Shown in pieces: positions 27,376 through 36,940 of a DNA stretch of 64,000 bases. The number at the start of each line of letters is the position of its first letter. Within the stretch, counting starts at the first letter, position 1. The notes below the pieces were generated by a model. It was not told the origin of the DNA, searched no databases, and saw only the letters and a list, made by a program, of their open reading frames with translations. The translations under genes and the position numbers were made by a program. Location of the stretch: the NCBI GenBank assembly GCA_016839655.1, contig JAEOTW010000144.1, forward strand, positions 20,656-84,655. Direction: 5' to 3'. Source of the stretch: Promethearchaeota archaeon (GTDB lineage: Archaea; Asgardarchaeota; Lokiarchaeia; Sigynarchaeales; SOKP01).

Positions 27376-28485
27376 CTATATTCTTCTTCTTCTCCAAAGA
27401 AAAACAACTATTGCAACAATCAATCCGATAGAACCTAAAACAATTCCTAAAATCAAATAATCAAACTCAACCATCCAAATATCGTTATTTAGATAATTTA
27501 ATGAGTGTAATGTTTCCAGAGATTCGAAAGCAAAATAAGAGCAGATTACAGAAGAGAATATCGATTGGTCTCCCTCTAAACTCTCTGCAAATCCACCATC
27601 CTCGAAATTTTGGTGTGTTAAAATCCATGAGACTATTTCACGGGTATTTAACGCATTATCATCTATTAAAGATATTGCTGTTACGCAATAATATGTACTA
27701 CTTAATAATGCGTTTTCAGCTAATTCATCAGGAAGATATCCTCCATAATTGTTTATATCAGCAGAAGTATTGACATAAAAGGATTTAAGGTAAGCTAAAG
27801 TTTTATCGATATCGACTAAATCGTTAATATCTCCAAATCTCTCATCAGTAAGAATAAGTGTAGCGATGGATGTGTCTATATAAGTCGATGATAAAGTTTG
27901 ATTCCCACCATATCCACCATCAGTATTATTGCATGAGAGAACCCAATCTTTATGAATCGATATATTTACAATAGGTTGTTGTATCAATGAGTATAGCTGG
28001 CTGACATAATATGTTGAAGTAAGGCTTGGTAAATGAGTTGTATTTGAAAAAGAAAAACCACCTGTTGGTTGTATAGTTTGATTTAGAAATTCATAAATTC
28101 TGCTTGATAGACTAGAATCTATAGCATATTCTATTAAATTCAATGATCTCAAGAGATAATATAAATCATATATTTCTACTTGATCGTTATCAAACATTTC
28201 TTCAATTTTATCTTCCAACTTTGTATCAATAGCAGTAAAACCATTAAGATTTATTCCCATATCGTTCAAAATACTCAATGCATAAGCCGTTGCTTCAAAA
28301 GAAACTAATTCTTCACCTCCCTCGCCACTAATAACATTAGAAAAGCCTTCTTCATCTACTTCGGTATTTAAAATAAAATCCAGTAAATATGAACCTCTGG
28401 TTTTTCCTAATACGCTCGGAATCGCATTTATTGTTAAAAATAATACAAAAGATAAGATGATAAAATTCCGATATTTATGTTTCAA
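27376..28485 (-). CDS. Exported alpha/alpha-toroid protein (prenyltransferase-like repeats)
   Basis: A signal-like helix (residues 5-28) opens the protein and a hydrophobic helix followed by RRRRI closes it, so the central domain is outside the cell and anchored by the C terminus. Repeats such as GGYGG and HQNFEDGGFAES, spaced about 45-50 residues, match the squalene/oxidosqualene cyclase and prenyltransferase beta-subunit toroid. No DxDD cyclase motif and no zinc triad are evident, so it is probably not a classic enzyme. Translation starts at TTG 28485. It could be an extracellular binding protein. Neighbour: the actin-related gene lies 157 nt upstream on the same strand. Confidence 0.65.
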   Translation of the reverse strand: MKHKYRNFIILSFVLFLTINAIPSVLGKTRGSYLLDFILNTEVDEEGFSNVISGEGGEELVSFEATAYALSILNDMGINLNGFTAIDTKLEDKIEEMFDNDQVEIYDLYYLLRSLNLIEYAIDSSLSSRIYEFLNQTIQPTGGFSFSNTTHLPSLTSTYYVSQLYSLIQQPIVNISIHKDWVLSCNNTDGGYGGNQTLSSTYIDTSIATLILTDERFGDINDLVDIDKTLAYLKSFYVNTSADINNYGGYLPDELAENALLSSTYYCVTAISLIDDNALNTREIVSWILTHQNFEDGGFAESLEGDQSIFSSVICSYFAFESLETLHSLNYLNNDIWMVEFDYLILGIVLGSIGLIVAIVVFLWRRRRI

Positions 28486-28641
28486 TTAAAAGTACCTAAT
28501 TCTGATAAATTAAAATTTAATTTGTTAAATATATCTTGAAATTAAAAATTAACTATATGATTGATGGACTTTAAGTGATATTTCAATTTCATAAATATTG
28601 TAACCTATTACAAAATAAAAAAGTGATATCTCTACTATTAA

Positions 28642-30162
28642 TTAAAGAATTTCACTGATATCTCGATATAATAATTCCCTATTAACTTGAAATTGATCAT
28701 ATGTGATAAATAATTTTCGAAAGGATTCCAAACTTCCAAGAATTGCAGCTCCATTAAAAATAGCATATTGGAGATTATCTGGTACGAAGAATTTGAGGAC
28801 TTTACTTGCGGATTTAATAGATTCAGAGAATTCTTGTGCAGCTGATTTTTTACCTAGATCTTTCGGGATATTAGATGTTTCTAAGGATTCTAAAGGTTTT
28901 CCACAATATGGGCAAAAAGCAGAATCCGAATCAGGAACTTCTTTTCCGCAATATGAACAATTCCCTTTTATGGTTTTTTGTGTACTATCCTCTTGTTTAC
29001 CAATTTTAATTTCAGGTAATACTAATACACTACCACATGATGGACATAAATTTTTTCCATCACTGAGATCCACAAAAGCACCACATTGAGGACAAGTATC
29101 TTCTTTCTTTTTTGAAATTTCTACTGCTTGCAACTTTATTAATTCGCTTTTAACAGCGGAAAGAGGTGTAACTGGTTTTGGAATAGCGCCTAATTCTGGA
29201 AGAACTAAATCCAACTCTGCTTCAAAGCGTTCTTGAAATCCGGAATATGAAAGATTCCCTCCAGAAAAGACAATATGAGATAAAAGATCATACCAATACA
29301 AACTATCAATATTTCTTAAACTTGTCAGAATTGCTTGAGGAATATTCATAACATTACTATATCCTAGCATTGCAGGATTGAATAATACTTCTGGAGCTTG
29401 GTAGAGAATATAAGTTGGAACGTTAATGGATGATCCATCGGGCATGGGCACACCAAACATATCCCCTGATTTTATAGGTTTATTTGCGTCTAAAACAAAG
29501 TAACAGTTTTTTTCTTTTATTTCTTGAATAATTTCATCTGCTGCACTGGAAGCAATACTTACACCCTCCCTCATTAAGAGACTTTTTAAATTTTGGTTTA
29601 CATCAATTCCAGCAAGAGGAAGTTTCTGAACAGCATGTTGTACAATTGTACCATTTATTATTGGGACAATCCATGTTAATCCATCTCCTGATTCAATTAC
29701 TAAACCTGTTGTTAAACCTACACTAAATAAAGACAATAATGGTGTTGGCATCATTATCAAACTATTAATCCGATGAGTTTCAAAGAAAAGCCGAGCAATA
29801 TATTCTTTAGTCTCCTTATGCATAAAAGGAGATTCACAATAAAACATTGGATATTGAGAGAGATCTTCAATTCGAAGTAGTGAATAAAAAATGTAATTTA
29901 ATATTTCATAGTAACTTTCCCAATCCATAATTTCTCCACGACTTACTGGATGTTTTATTTTTAAGACTCCCCGCATCCGTGATACATCGTTTCCAACATA
30001 AATACTTCTAGCACTTACATCAACCATAACAGATTTATATTTTTCAGTTCCAGTAATACAGGGAAATACAAATCTTGGTCCAGGCTCACCCGCAAATCCG
30101 ATTTTAACGTATGCTGATCCGATATCAATTATAATTGGTGTTCCAGGTAAAGGCAGTGCCAT
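28642..30162 (-). CDS. Actin-related protein with two inserted zinc ribbons
   Basis: A 506-residue actin-fold ATPase. Actin regions are visible: phosphate-1 IIDIGSAYVKIGFAGEPGP (11-29), KIKHPVSRGEIMDW (68-81), FFETHRINSL (126-135), phosphate-2 ESGDGLTWIVP (157-167; Asp of actin DSGDG is Glu), and adenosine-region IVFSGGN (297-303). The C terminus (458-506) resumes actin-like sequence (NGAAILGSLESF). Between them, residues 350-450 hold two zinc ribbons: C357/C360/C373/C376 and C402/C405/C417/C420. Crenactin and lokiactin lack such ribbons as far as I know. It could link filaments to nucleic acid or protein. The start is ATG; no close operon partners. Confidence 0.85.
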   Translation of the reverse strand: MALPLPGTPIIIDIGSAYVKIGFAGEPGPRFVFPCITGTEKYKSVMVDVSARSIYVGNDVSRMRGVLKIKHPVSRGEIMDWESYYEILNYIFYSLLRIEDLSQYPMFYCESPFMHKETKEYIARLFFETHRINSLIMMPTPLLSLFSVGLTTGLVIESGDGLTWIVPIINGTIVQHAVQKLPLAGIDVNQNLKSLLMREGVSIASSAADEIIQEIKEKNCYFVLDANKPIKSGDMFGVPMPDGSSINVPTYILYQAPEVLFNPAMLGYSNVMNIPQAILTSLRNIDSLYWYDLLSHIVFSGGNLSYSGFQERFEAELDLVLPELGAIPKPVTPLSAVKSELIKLQAVEISKKKEDTCPQCGAFVDLSDGKNLCPSCGSVLVLPEIKIGKQEDSTQKTIKGNCSYCGKEVPDSDSAFCPYCGKPLESLETSNIPKDLGKKSAAQEFSESIKSASKVLKFFVPDNLQYAIFNGAAILGSLESFRKLFITYDQFQVNRELLYRDISEIL

Positions 30163-30263
30163 TTTTTATCACTATTTTTTTTTTTTTGATTATTGTTATT
30201 AATGATCTATATTTATGATTTTTATAATTATTTTATAGAATTTAAAAGTAAGAATTCTTTTAA

Positions 30264-30689
30264 TTACTTTTTCATATATTTCAGAAGAGTTTTGAGGATC
30301 TCTTTTTGCATGACTAAACCAATAAGGTCATAATTTTCATCTATGACAGGTAATCGTTGTACTTTTTTATTGAACATTATTTCGAGAACATAGACTAATG
30401 TGTCATCCTCTTTTACAACAAAAGGTTCTGGTGTCATCAAGTCCTTGACAAGTGTATTAGGTGAATCCAAACTCATTGCAAATCTAGCAAGACGTATATC
30501 TCTTTGTGTAATAATCCCTATTAGTCTCCTATCCTTACGGTCTTTTACAATCGGTAGTCCTCCAATATTTTTTCTTATCATTAATAATTCTGTAGCACTA
30601 ATTTTTTCATTTGGAAATGTGTATAATGGATCTTTTATCATTATCTCTGAGACTGTTATCTTACTTAATTGTCTTAAGCAATCTTCCAT
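30264..30689 (-). CDS. Tandem CBS-domain protein
   Basis: A 141-residue protein made of two CBS domains (about 10-72 and 80-140). Each begins with a conserved Met-Ile/Thr segment (EIMIKDPLYTFP; LMTPEPFVVKEDD) and has a GLPIV/RLPVI strand and GIITQRDI/GLVMQKEI helix. Such pairs form one Bateman module that binds adenosyl nucleotides and regulates enzymes or transporters. No enzyme domain is fused, so a partner is expected. Translation starts at ATG 30687-30689, downstream of the ModE-type gene on the same strand by 92 nt. Confidence 0.88.
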   Translation of the reverse strand: MEDCLRQLSKITVSEIMIKDPLYTFPNEKISATELLMIRKNIGGLPIVKDRKDRRLIGIITQRDIRLARFAMSLDSPNTLVKDLMTPEPFVVKEDDTLVYVLEIMFNKKVQRLPVIDENYDLIGLVMQKEILKTLLKYMKK

Positions 30690-30781
30690 AATAAAACCCC
30701 AAGTTTAAATATATTATTCAAAAAATAATATTCGAAATTACCTTATGGAAAATAATCAATATTGAAATTAAAATATATTTA

Positions 30782-31162
30782 TTAGCTATTGTTTATCGAT
30801 TCTCGTAATAACTTTTCAATTTTTATTATCTCTATTGAATATTCTCTATATATTTTTAAGAGATATTCCCCCCATTCATTTAGCTTTACCCAACCTCCCC
30901 CACCACGGCCTCCTTTACCGGTTCTTACAATAGACATGCCAGTTCTCTTTTCTATCCTTTTTAAAATGTTCCATGCATATTTGTAAGAATATCCGCATTC
31001 CTTAGCAGCTAAAGTTAAAGAACCCTCTTCATTTTTTTCAATTATATCTAATAACTCCGCCCATCCTGAGCCTAAAATACTTTTATTTTCAAATTCTAAC
31101 CAAAATTTTATACCAAATCCTACTTTAGCCTTTAAATCTTCAATATTAGGTTGATTTTCCAT
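30782..31162 (-). CDS. ModE-type winged-helix transcription regulator
   Basis: The 126-residue protein has a helix-turn-helix (SLTLAAKECGYSYKYAWNILKRIEKRTG) and a Gly/Arg-rich wing (GGRGGGGWVKL), as in the DNA-binding domain of ModE and LysR-type short regulators. It lacks the molybdate-binding domain. It is divergent from the MBL-fold hydrolase gene starting at 31276 with 113 nt between, so it may regulate that gene. The short one-domain form is common in archaea. Start is ATG. Effector unknown. Confidence 0.82.
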   Translation of the reverse strand: MENQPNIEDLKAKVGFGIKFWLEFENKSILGSGWAELLDIIEKNEEGSLTLAAKECGYSYKYAWNILKRIEKRTGMSIVRTGKGGRGGGGWVKLNEWGEYLLKIYREYSIEIIKIEKLLRESINNS

Positions 31163-31275
31163 ACTACTATAATTTGTTTTTTGTTAGTTTAATAATTTGT
31201 TATAGATTAGAAAAGAAAAACATAAAAGTTAAGCTCATTTTATTTTTTTAAAATTATAGAATTGAAATATTCATC

Positions 31276-32040
31276 ATGTTTTTTTCAAGTGGAGAATCTG
31301 AAAAAAAAGGGAAAGAAATTGTAAAAAATCTTTACTACTTTTCAGAAAATCAAATGCTAGACTGCAATCAATATATCATAGAAGATAAAGATACTAAAGA
31401 ATTATTTTTATTTGATACGGGTAACGGTATTTCTCTCAAAGGTCTATTTAAGGGCATGGCAAAATATAGCCTTGATCCACATAATATTAGCAAAATATTT
31501 TTGACACATGAGCATGTAGATCATACAATAGGCCTTTATCCATTAATTAAATTGATGGCTGATTCCCCTCCTCAAGTTTATGCTTATGGCGATACTGCAA
31601 AAATTTTAAGAGAAGGAGATGAGTCTCGAATATTTCCAGGTAATTTAGGTATAAAACCAAGTATGTTTGGTGTGGAAATCATTCCATTGAAAGTTGAGAA
31701 CTTAGAAAATATTAAAGAGATTGAAATTTCTTCTGAATTTAAATTTCAAATCCACTACACTCCGGGACATTCTTTAGGTTCAATATGCTATTATGAGAAA
31801 ACAAGAAAGATATTAATTTCTGGAGATTTAGTTTTTCAGATGGATAAACTATTTAATATTGGGAGTTTTGGGCGTTATGATTTTCCAGGGGGATCATTGG
31901 ATGCTTTGAAAAAATCAATTCATTTTACAAAAGAACTTGATGTATCGATTTTACTCCCAGGTCATATGGGGGTTGTTCTAGAAAATGCAAATCAACACAT
32001 CGCTGCTGCGTATAAAACTATTATGACAATTCCAAATTAA
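31276..32040 (+). CDS. Metallo-beta-lactamase-fold hydrolase
   Basis: A 254-residue MBL-fold enzyme with the metal motif THEHVDHTIG (first HxHxDH), a second His in YTPGHSLGS, the Asp in SGDLVF, and a terminal His in PGHMG. All metal ligands are thus present, supporting activity. Glyoxalase II-like or other thioester/phosphoester hydrolases fit. The start is ATG at 31276, and the upstream gap is shared with the divergent ModE-type regulator. Substrate unknown. Confidence 0.88.
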   Translation: MFFSSGESEKKGKEIVKNLYYFSENQMLDCNQYIIEDKDTKELFLFDTGNGISLKGLFKGMAKYSLDPHNISKIFLTHEHVDHTIGLYPLIKLMADSPPQVYAYGDTAKILREGDESRIFPGNLGIKPSMFGVEIIPLKVENLENIKEIEISSEFKFQIHYTPGHSLGSICYYEKTRKILISGDLVFQMDKLFNIGSFGRYDFPGGSLDALKKSIHFTKELDVSILLPGHMGVVLENANQHIAAAYKTIMTIPN

Positions 32041-32189
32041 ATTCATTAACTCTAGGTTAAAAAAGGTATAATTTACGCTTAAATTTATGTTTTTAAATGA
32101 ATTCTCTAAGATACTAATATTTAAATAACCCTTCAGTCTATTATTTTTATAATCCTCTTTAAATTTAAAAAAATTAGTGAAAATATAAT

Positions 32190-32858
32190 ATGACTGAACA
32201 AAAAAAACAAGTGAAACACCCAACTGAGATCTTTCTACGTAATTATCCTAAAATAATCTTCTTCTATCCCTTGCTAGTCACATCCTTTATTCTCTGGTTG
32301 ATTCAAATATTTTTTACCCCTAGCATAGTACTAGGTTACATCTGGTTCATAGTATTTTTTGTAAATATTTTTGTAACCGCTTTCGATTTCTCTTCAACTA
32401 AATTCTTTGTCTTAATCCTGGCCATAGTAATTGTTGTTTTAATCGTTGCGTTTTTAGTCCTACCGAATTTTGCATTTAGTCTCACAGGAATTCAACTTAA
32501 TCTTGCTTTACCTTACGAGTTTTATATGCTTATGACTATAATATTAGGATTTATTTTGGGTATTGTAGTCATTGGTTCGAGATTTGATTATTACAAAATC
32601 GAAAGAAACGAAATTATTCATAAGAAGGGTATCTTTAGTTCAGCTGAACGCTTCCCTGTAAAAAGTTTAAGATTTAGAAAAGAAATCCCTGATGTATTTG
32701 AGTATTTCATGCTTAGAGCGGGGAGATTTACGATAATGCCTGGAAAAGCTGATGAAGTTATGATTTTACCCACTGTGCTCAACATTAAAAAAAAGGAAGA
32801 ACAACTTGATTGGTTACTTTCTCACGTGTCTGTAGAGCCAGATGAAGTGGATTTATAA
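32190..32858 (+). CDS. Membrane protein with bacterial PH-like domain
   Basis: Four hydrophobic helices (about residues 25-50, 52-70, 73-92 and 105-127) are followed by a soluble C-terminal domain (from FDYYKIERNEIIHKKG) with the strand pattern of the bPH_2/YdbT domain. In such proteins the PH-like part sits on the cytosolic side of the membrane. The family has no assigned reaction. The start is ATG and the basic N terminus would face the cytosol. T-rich stretches follow the stop. Confidence 0.65.
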   Translation: MTEQKKQVKHPTEIFLRNYPKIIFFYPLLVTSFILWLIQIFFTPSIVLGYIWFIVFFVNIFVTAFDFSSTKFFVLILAIVIVVLIVAFLVLPNFAFSLTGIQLNLALPYEFYMLMTIILGFILGIVVIGSRFDYYKIERNEIIHKKGIFSSAERFPVKSLRFRKEIPDVFEYFMLRAGRFTIMPGKADEVMILPTVLNIKKKEEQLDWLLSHVSVEPDEVDL

Positions 32859-32878
32859 AATTTAAATTAATACAATAT

Positions 32879-32910
32879 TCTTTTTTTTAATTTTTTATTC
32901 TTTTAATTCT
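32879..32910 (+). terminator. T-rich terminator tract
   Basis: Two runs of six or more T and a third T-rich stretch downstream of the PH-like membrane protein stop, typical for archaeal intrinsic termination. No hairpin is needed. Confidence 0.35.
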
Positions 32911-32961
32911 TGAAATAATATCGTTAAATTTAAGTGTTAAATAGTACTTTAAAATACACTT

Positions 32962-33687
32962 ATGTCTCAACCACCAATAATATTATTTGATTTTGATGGT
33001 GTTATAATTACTCAAAAGTCTCTTGAATATACGGCATCTATATTAATTAAGAATGAGTTTTATGGATGGAAAAACATAGAAAATATGAGATTGATAGATT
33101 TTGCGAGACTTTTTGAGGAGTCTGACTCAAAAAATAGATTATTGGCTTTAAAACGAATTAATAAAGTGTATAAACCTTTTATTCCAAGTATTTGGAAAAG
33201 AAATTTATTTTTTATCAAATTTAGGCGTATGTATCCAAAACTTGAAAAGTATGAAACTCTAAAACCAGAGTTAGAACAAGTTCTAAACCATCTCAAAAAG
33301 AATGGATTTCAATTAGGAATAGTATCTAATACAAGTAAAGAAAGATTAGAATTTTTTCGAAAAAAGTTTGATTTAGATAGATTCTTTTCTGTCTTTATTT
33401 CTCGAGATGATTCTGGAAATAGAAAGCCTAGTCCGGACCCAATTATTACCGCACTAATGAAAATTAAGAAGGTTTTTAATTATTCAATCAATAAAAATAA
33501 TGTTTATTACGTTGGTGATCTTCCTCCAGATATTGAATGTGCTAAGAATGCTTATGTAAATAGTATTGCTTTACTTTCTGGTCATGGTACCAAAGAGGGT
33601 TTAGAAAAATCTTATCCTACTTATATGCTTCAAAATATTAAATCCATTTTAGAAATTGAGCCTATCAAAAAATTCTTATTGGATTAA
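32962..33687 (+). CDS. HAD-superfamily phosphatase
   Basis: The four HAD motifs appear: DFDGV (Asp10, Asp12), SNTS (motif II), a Lys in RKPSPDP (motif III), and GDLPPDIECAKNA (motif IV). A helical cap of about 70 residues (20-90) resembles phosphoglycolate phosphatase-type caps. Length 241 aa is typical. Substrate likely a small phosphoester. The start is ATG. The next gene begins within a few nucleotides of its end (or overlaps if its alternative TTG at 33656 is used), suggesting cotranscription. Confidence 0.85.
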   Translation: MSQPPIILFDFDGVIITQKSLEYTASILIKNEFYGWKNIENMRLIDFARLFEESDSKNRLLALKRINKVYKPFIPSIWKRNLFFIKFRRMYPKLEKYETLKPELEQVLNHLKKNGFQLGIVSNTSKERLEFFRKKFDLDRFFSVFISRDDSGNRKPSPDPIITALMKIKKVFNYSINKNNVYYVGDLPPDIECAKNAYVNSIALLSGHGTKEGLEKSYPTYMLQNIKSILEIEPIKKFLLD

Positions 33688-33706
33688 ACACTTTTTCCCT
33701 ATAGAT

Positions 33707-36436
33707 ATGTTTAATCTTGAAGAATTTGATAATGAATTAATTCTAGAAAAAGCAAATAAGTTAAATAAATTCTTAAATAAAAATAAGTTAGATAAAGTTT
33801 CAAAGATAATTGATGAATTTCCAAATCTGCTGGATCAAGAAGATTATATTGTGCCAATAACTTATATCATAAGTATATTAGCAGAAACCAAAATTACACT
33901 CATCTCTGAAGAGTTATTGGATAAGATCGTGGTTTTTCTTCACTCTGAAAATCTTAAAATCAGAATTAATTCTGTCATTATTGTAGGTTTTGCTCTATTG
34001 GCAAACCCTCAGTATTTTGATAAATATTCTCAGGATTTCATGAAGCTCTTATTAGATGAGTTTGAGGATGTTAGAAATAATATACACTACTTTTTAATAA
34101 AATTAGTTGAAATAGATCCAGATATTACAAAAAATAATATTGACATTATATTAAAAAGTCTTAAAAATGAGAGCAACAACAATAATATTATTTCTCTATT
34201 GGCTTTATTAGAGCACTGTGAAGATTATGAATTTGATCAGTTATATATCATAAGGAATATATCAAACTCCTTACTAAAACAACTTGAAGAGAAAGAAAAC
34301 TCAAAGATTTTTAATAAATTAATAAGTTTTATTAAAAATGTTTATCCTCAACTTAAAGAGGTTGATTTGGAGAACCAAAAATACGAGAAAATTGTAGATT
34401 CGTTAAACAACATATTTTTAATGAAAAAGACTAACTTTACCAAAGTTAGAAAAAAAAAAAATTTAGGATTAAAGGTTTATTTAAAGAAATTTCTAAAATC
34501 AAAGATAAAGGATGAAAAAATCTATTTCTACTTAAAAACGAAAGAAAATTTTATCTATATTTATGAGTTAGAAAAAAACAAATTAAATAGATTCTTTTCA
34601 CAAAAACAAAAAATTTCTGATGAGAATATTAGTAATACTTTTTCTCAAGTTATTGATGATCGTTCAGAACTAAGAAATTTTATCAAAACGTTAAATAACT
34701 TAAAAATTATAGATGGTTATTACTCTAATATCGGATTTTTTTATCCGTTTAACTACATAAAATCAAAATTTTTAGAAGATTTAAATATTGATGGTTCGAT
34801 TAGTATAAAGAGTATCAACTTCCTTCCGCAAAACTTTATTGAAAATGTCATTAAGAATATTTCTAAATCCGAAAATCAAAGATTATTAAGACATAAAGAT
34901 GAAGAAAAGTATACTTCACTTAAGTATATTAAAAATCAAATCAATTCTGAAGCTGCAAAAAAAAGTGTTATTGAATTAAAACCATACCGCACAATATTAC
35001 TCGATAGGGATTTTTTAGAATTAATAAAAAATATGCCTAGAGAGTTTTTATCTGAATTTCATAAAGGAACACAGTGGTTAACTAATTTAGGAACTCAAAA
35101 AATTAGTAATGAAGTTCAAAGTTCCAAAATTATAGGATTTTTTGACATTACAAAATTATCAGAGAAACTAAATATAGGCGAGCTTCTCTTATTGGATGTA
35201 TTTGAACAGTTTGTAGATTATAGAAGTGGGATTTGGAATAAGAAAAAAAACATTTTTTACTATTCTAAATATTTAAAAGACAGAATTGATGGGATTAGTT
35301 TAATTTCTGATGAAATTGAAAAAGCGCATCAAATTGAAAAGATCTCTAAGGAGCTTAATATTGATAAAAATCATATTTTATCCAAAATCGACGAAAACTT
35401 ACAATTAATTGCGAATGAAATCAAACAAAAAGACCAAATAAAATTAGATAGTTATCTCCAAAAAACTGGAATGGAATTAGATGCTTTTTTGAGATTTGTT
35501 GATGATTTAGATATTTTCTATTTCAAAAAAGGAGATTTATTAATTTTTAATCCTCAGAAAATTGAAGAAGCTAAGAATGAAATAAGATATATGTTAATTG
35601 ATAAGTCTAAATCAGATGATTTTATATCATTAGGAACTATGAAATTTGTCCATCCAACTCTAATTGAAGATTTGATTAAAGAGTTATTACTTGGTGGAAA
35701 ATTAAAAGGAATTTTTCATGAAAATGATGGAGAACTTATTTTTTACACAGAAAGAGGGATTCGTAATCTGATGCTTGAGAATAGCTTCCTTTTTTCATTT
35801 CATGATTTATTTTATGATAAAGAATTAACCCAAGAAGAAATTAATTTAATGACACAAATTTTTGAAGATTTGGTTAGTAAAAGAAAGATTAAAGGAAGTT
35901 TTGATGTCGAAACCTTAACTTTTTCGAGTGATGAAGTTCTTTTTGCAAAAGATTACAATACGGTTTTATTTGAATTTGAAAAAATGGTTAATAATTATAT
36001 TAAGAATTTTGAAACTGAATTCCAAAAAATTAAGCAGATTCTCACAAAAAAAGGAGAAACAATATTTCCACAAGAGATAAAGATTACTCAAGAGACTATC
36101 GATAGGATTAATGAGAAATATGTTAATTGGAGAAGTAGTTTGGAATCTTATATACGTAGAACCAATAAAAAGTTATTAAGAGATCAAGGGATTAGTGTAA
36201 AACAATATAAAGCTATTCTTTCAAAAGATAAAAAAGAAGATATAAAATCCTTAGAAGAAGATCCTGAAGTATATGAAATTTTAAACAAATTTAATAATTG
36301 GGTAAAATTGTATAACAAAATCGAATTAAAATATCCAAATATAATATTCTACCAAAAAAGATTAATAAATAACCCAGATGATAAAGAGTCAAATAGAAAA
36401 TGGAAGGAATTGTTAGACGAATTATGTTTAAAATAA
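33707..36436 (+). CDS. Large helical-repeat/winged-helix protein, 909 aa
   Basis: I do not recognise this family with certainty. Residues 1-180 are helical and HEAT-like (ENLKIRINSVIIVGFALLANP and FEDVRNNIHYFLIKLVEID). From about residue 340 to 750 several units of roughly 70-80 residues end in short beta hairpins, with patterns such as SLGTMKFVHPTLIEDLIKEL and KGIFHENDGELIFYTERGIR, which look like tandem winged helices. The C-terminal 150 residues are again helical. No catalytic motif or membrane helix is seen. Tandem winged helices on a helical scaffold occur in PCI-type and UFL1-type eukaryotic proteins; a relation is only a hypothesis. ATG 33707 is preferred over TTG 33656. Confidence 0.6.
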   Translation: MFNLEEFDNELILEKANKLNKFLNKNKLDKVSKIIDEFPNLLDQEDYIVPITYIISILAETKITLISEELLDKIVVFLHSENLKIRINSVIIVGFALLANPQYFDKYSQDFMKLLLDEFEDVRNNIHYFLIKLVEIDPDITKNNIDIILKSLKNESNNNNIISLLALLEHCEDYEFDQLYIIRNISNSLLKQLEEKENSKIFNKLISFIKNVYPQLKEVDLENQKYEKIVDSLNNIFLMKKTNFTKVRKKKNLGLKVYLKKFLKSKIKDEKIYFYLKTKENFIYIYELEKNKLNRFFSQKQKISDENISNTFSQVIDDRSELRNFIKTLNNLKIIDGYYSNIGFFYPFNYIKSKFLEDLNIDGSISIKSINFLPQNFIENVIKNISKSENQRLLRHKDEEKYTSLKYIKNQINSEAAKKSVIELKPYRTILLDRDFLELIKNMPREFLSEFHKGTQWLTNLGTQKISNEVQSSKIIGFFDITKLSEKLNIGELLLLDVFEQFVDYRSGIWNKKKNIFYYSKYLKDRIDGISLISDEIEKAHQIEKISKELNIDKNHILSKIDENLQLIANEIKQKDQIKLDSYLQKTGMELDAFLRFVDDLDIFYFKKGDLLIFNPQKIEEAKNEIRYMLIDKSKSDDFISLGTMKFVHPTLIEDLIKELLLGGKLKGIFHENDGELIFYTERGIRNLMLENSFLFSFHDLFYDKELTQEEINLMTQIFEDLVSKRKIKGSFDVETLTFSSDEVLFAKDYNTVLFEFEKMVNNYIKNFETEFQKIKQILTKKGETIFPQEIKITQETIDRINEKYVNWRSSLESYIRRTNKKLLRDQGISVKQYKAILSKDKKEDIKSLEEDPEVYEILNKFNNWVKLYNKIELKYPNIIFYQKRLINNPDDKESNRKWKELLDELCLK

Positions 36437-36443
36437 GTTGATC

Positions 36444-36725
36444 TTATTCTTTTTTACTATTTTGAGAGAAGAGGTTATCAATATCTATTTTCTCGCTTGG
36501 TATTATTTTATAAGTTTTTGGATTTGTAATACCATTTAGAGTTAAAATTCCTTGGTCTTCAAGATACTTAAGAGCTCTCCAAATAAAATTAATCTTAGAC
36601 CGATTTGAAGATTTAATATTATTACATCTCCTTATTCTTTTAGTATTCACAATGGTTACATTATTATCTATTAATTTATTAATCGCTTCAACTGTTTCTT
36701 TTAAATTCTTCTGAAAAAAATCCAT
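36444..36725 (-). CDS. Small winged-helix-like protein, 93 aa
   Basis: A short protein with N-terminal helices (KETVEAINKLI) and a C-terminal segment INFIWRALKYLEDQGILTLNGI, followed by a TYKIIP strand that looks like recognition helix plus wing of a winged-helix domain. It is basic in the middle, with a CNNIKSSNRSK stretch. It could be a DNA-binding regulator, but no family is recognised. The start is ATG 36723-36725. It converges on the 909-aa gene with 7 nt between stops. Confidence 0.5.
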   Translation of the reverse strand: MDFFQKNLKETVEAINKLIDNNVTIVNTKRIRRCNNIKSSNRSKINFIWRALKYLEDQGILTLNGITNPKTYKIIPSEKIDIDNLFSQNSKKE

Positions 36726-36940
36726 TTCTAAAAGAGCTCCGTCTTATAAAGTAATGATTAGATATACTCTCCTCATTTAAATTATTAAATTTAAATGTCA
36801 AATTTAAAATCTTGAGTATATTTAGTTAGTTTTCTTTAGTATATATAGTTTTTTTATAACAGATTTGTCTAATTGAAAAAGAGAAAAAGGTAAAGATCTA
36901 AAACGAATTTTAAGTAATGATTACTTAATAACTAATATTC

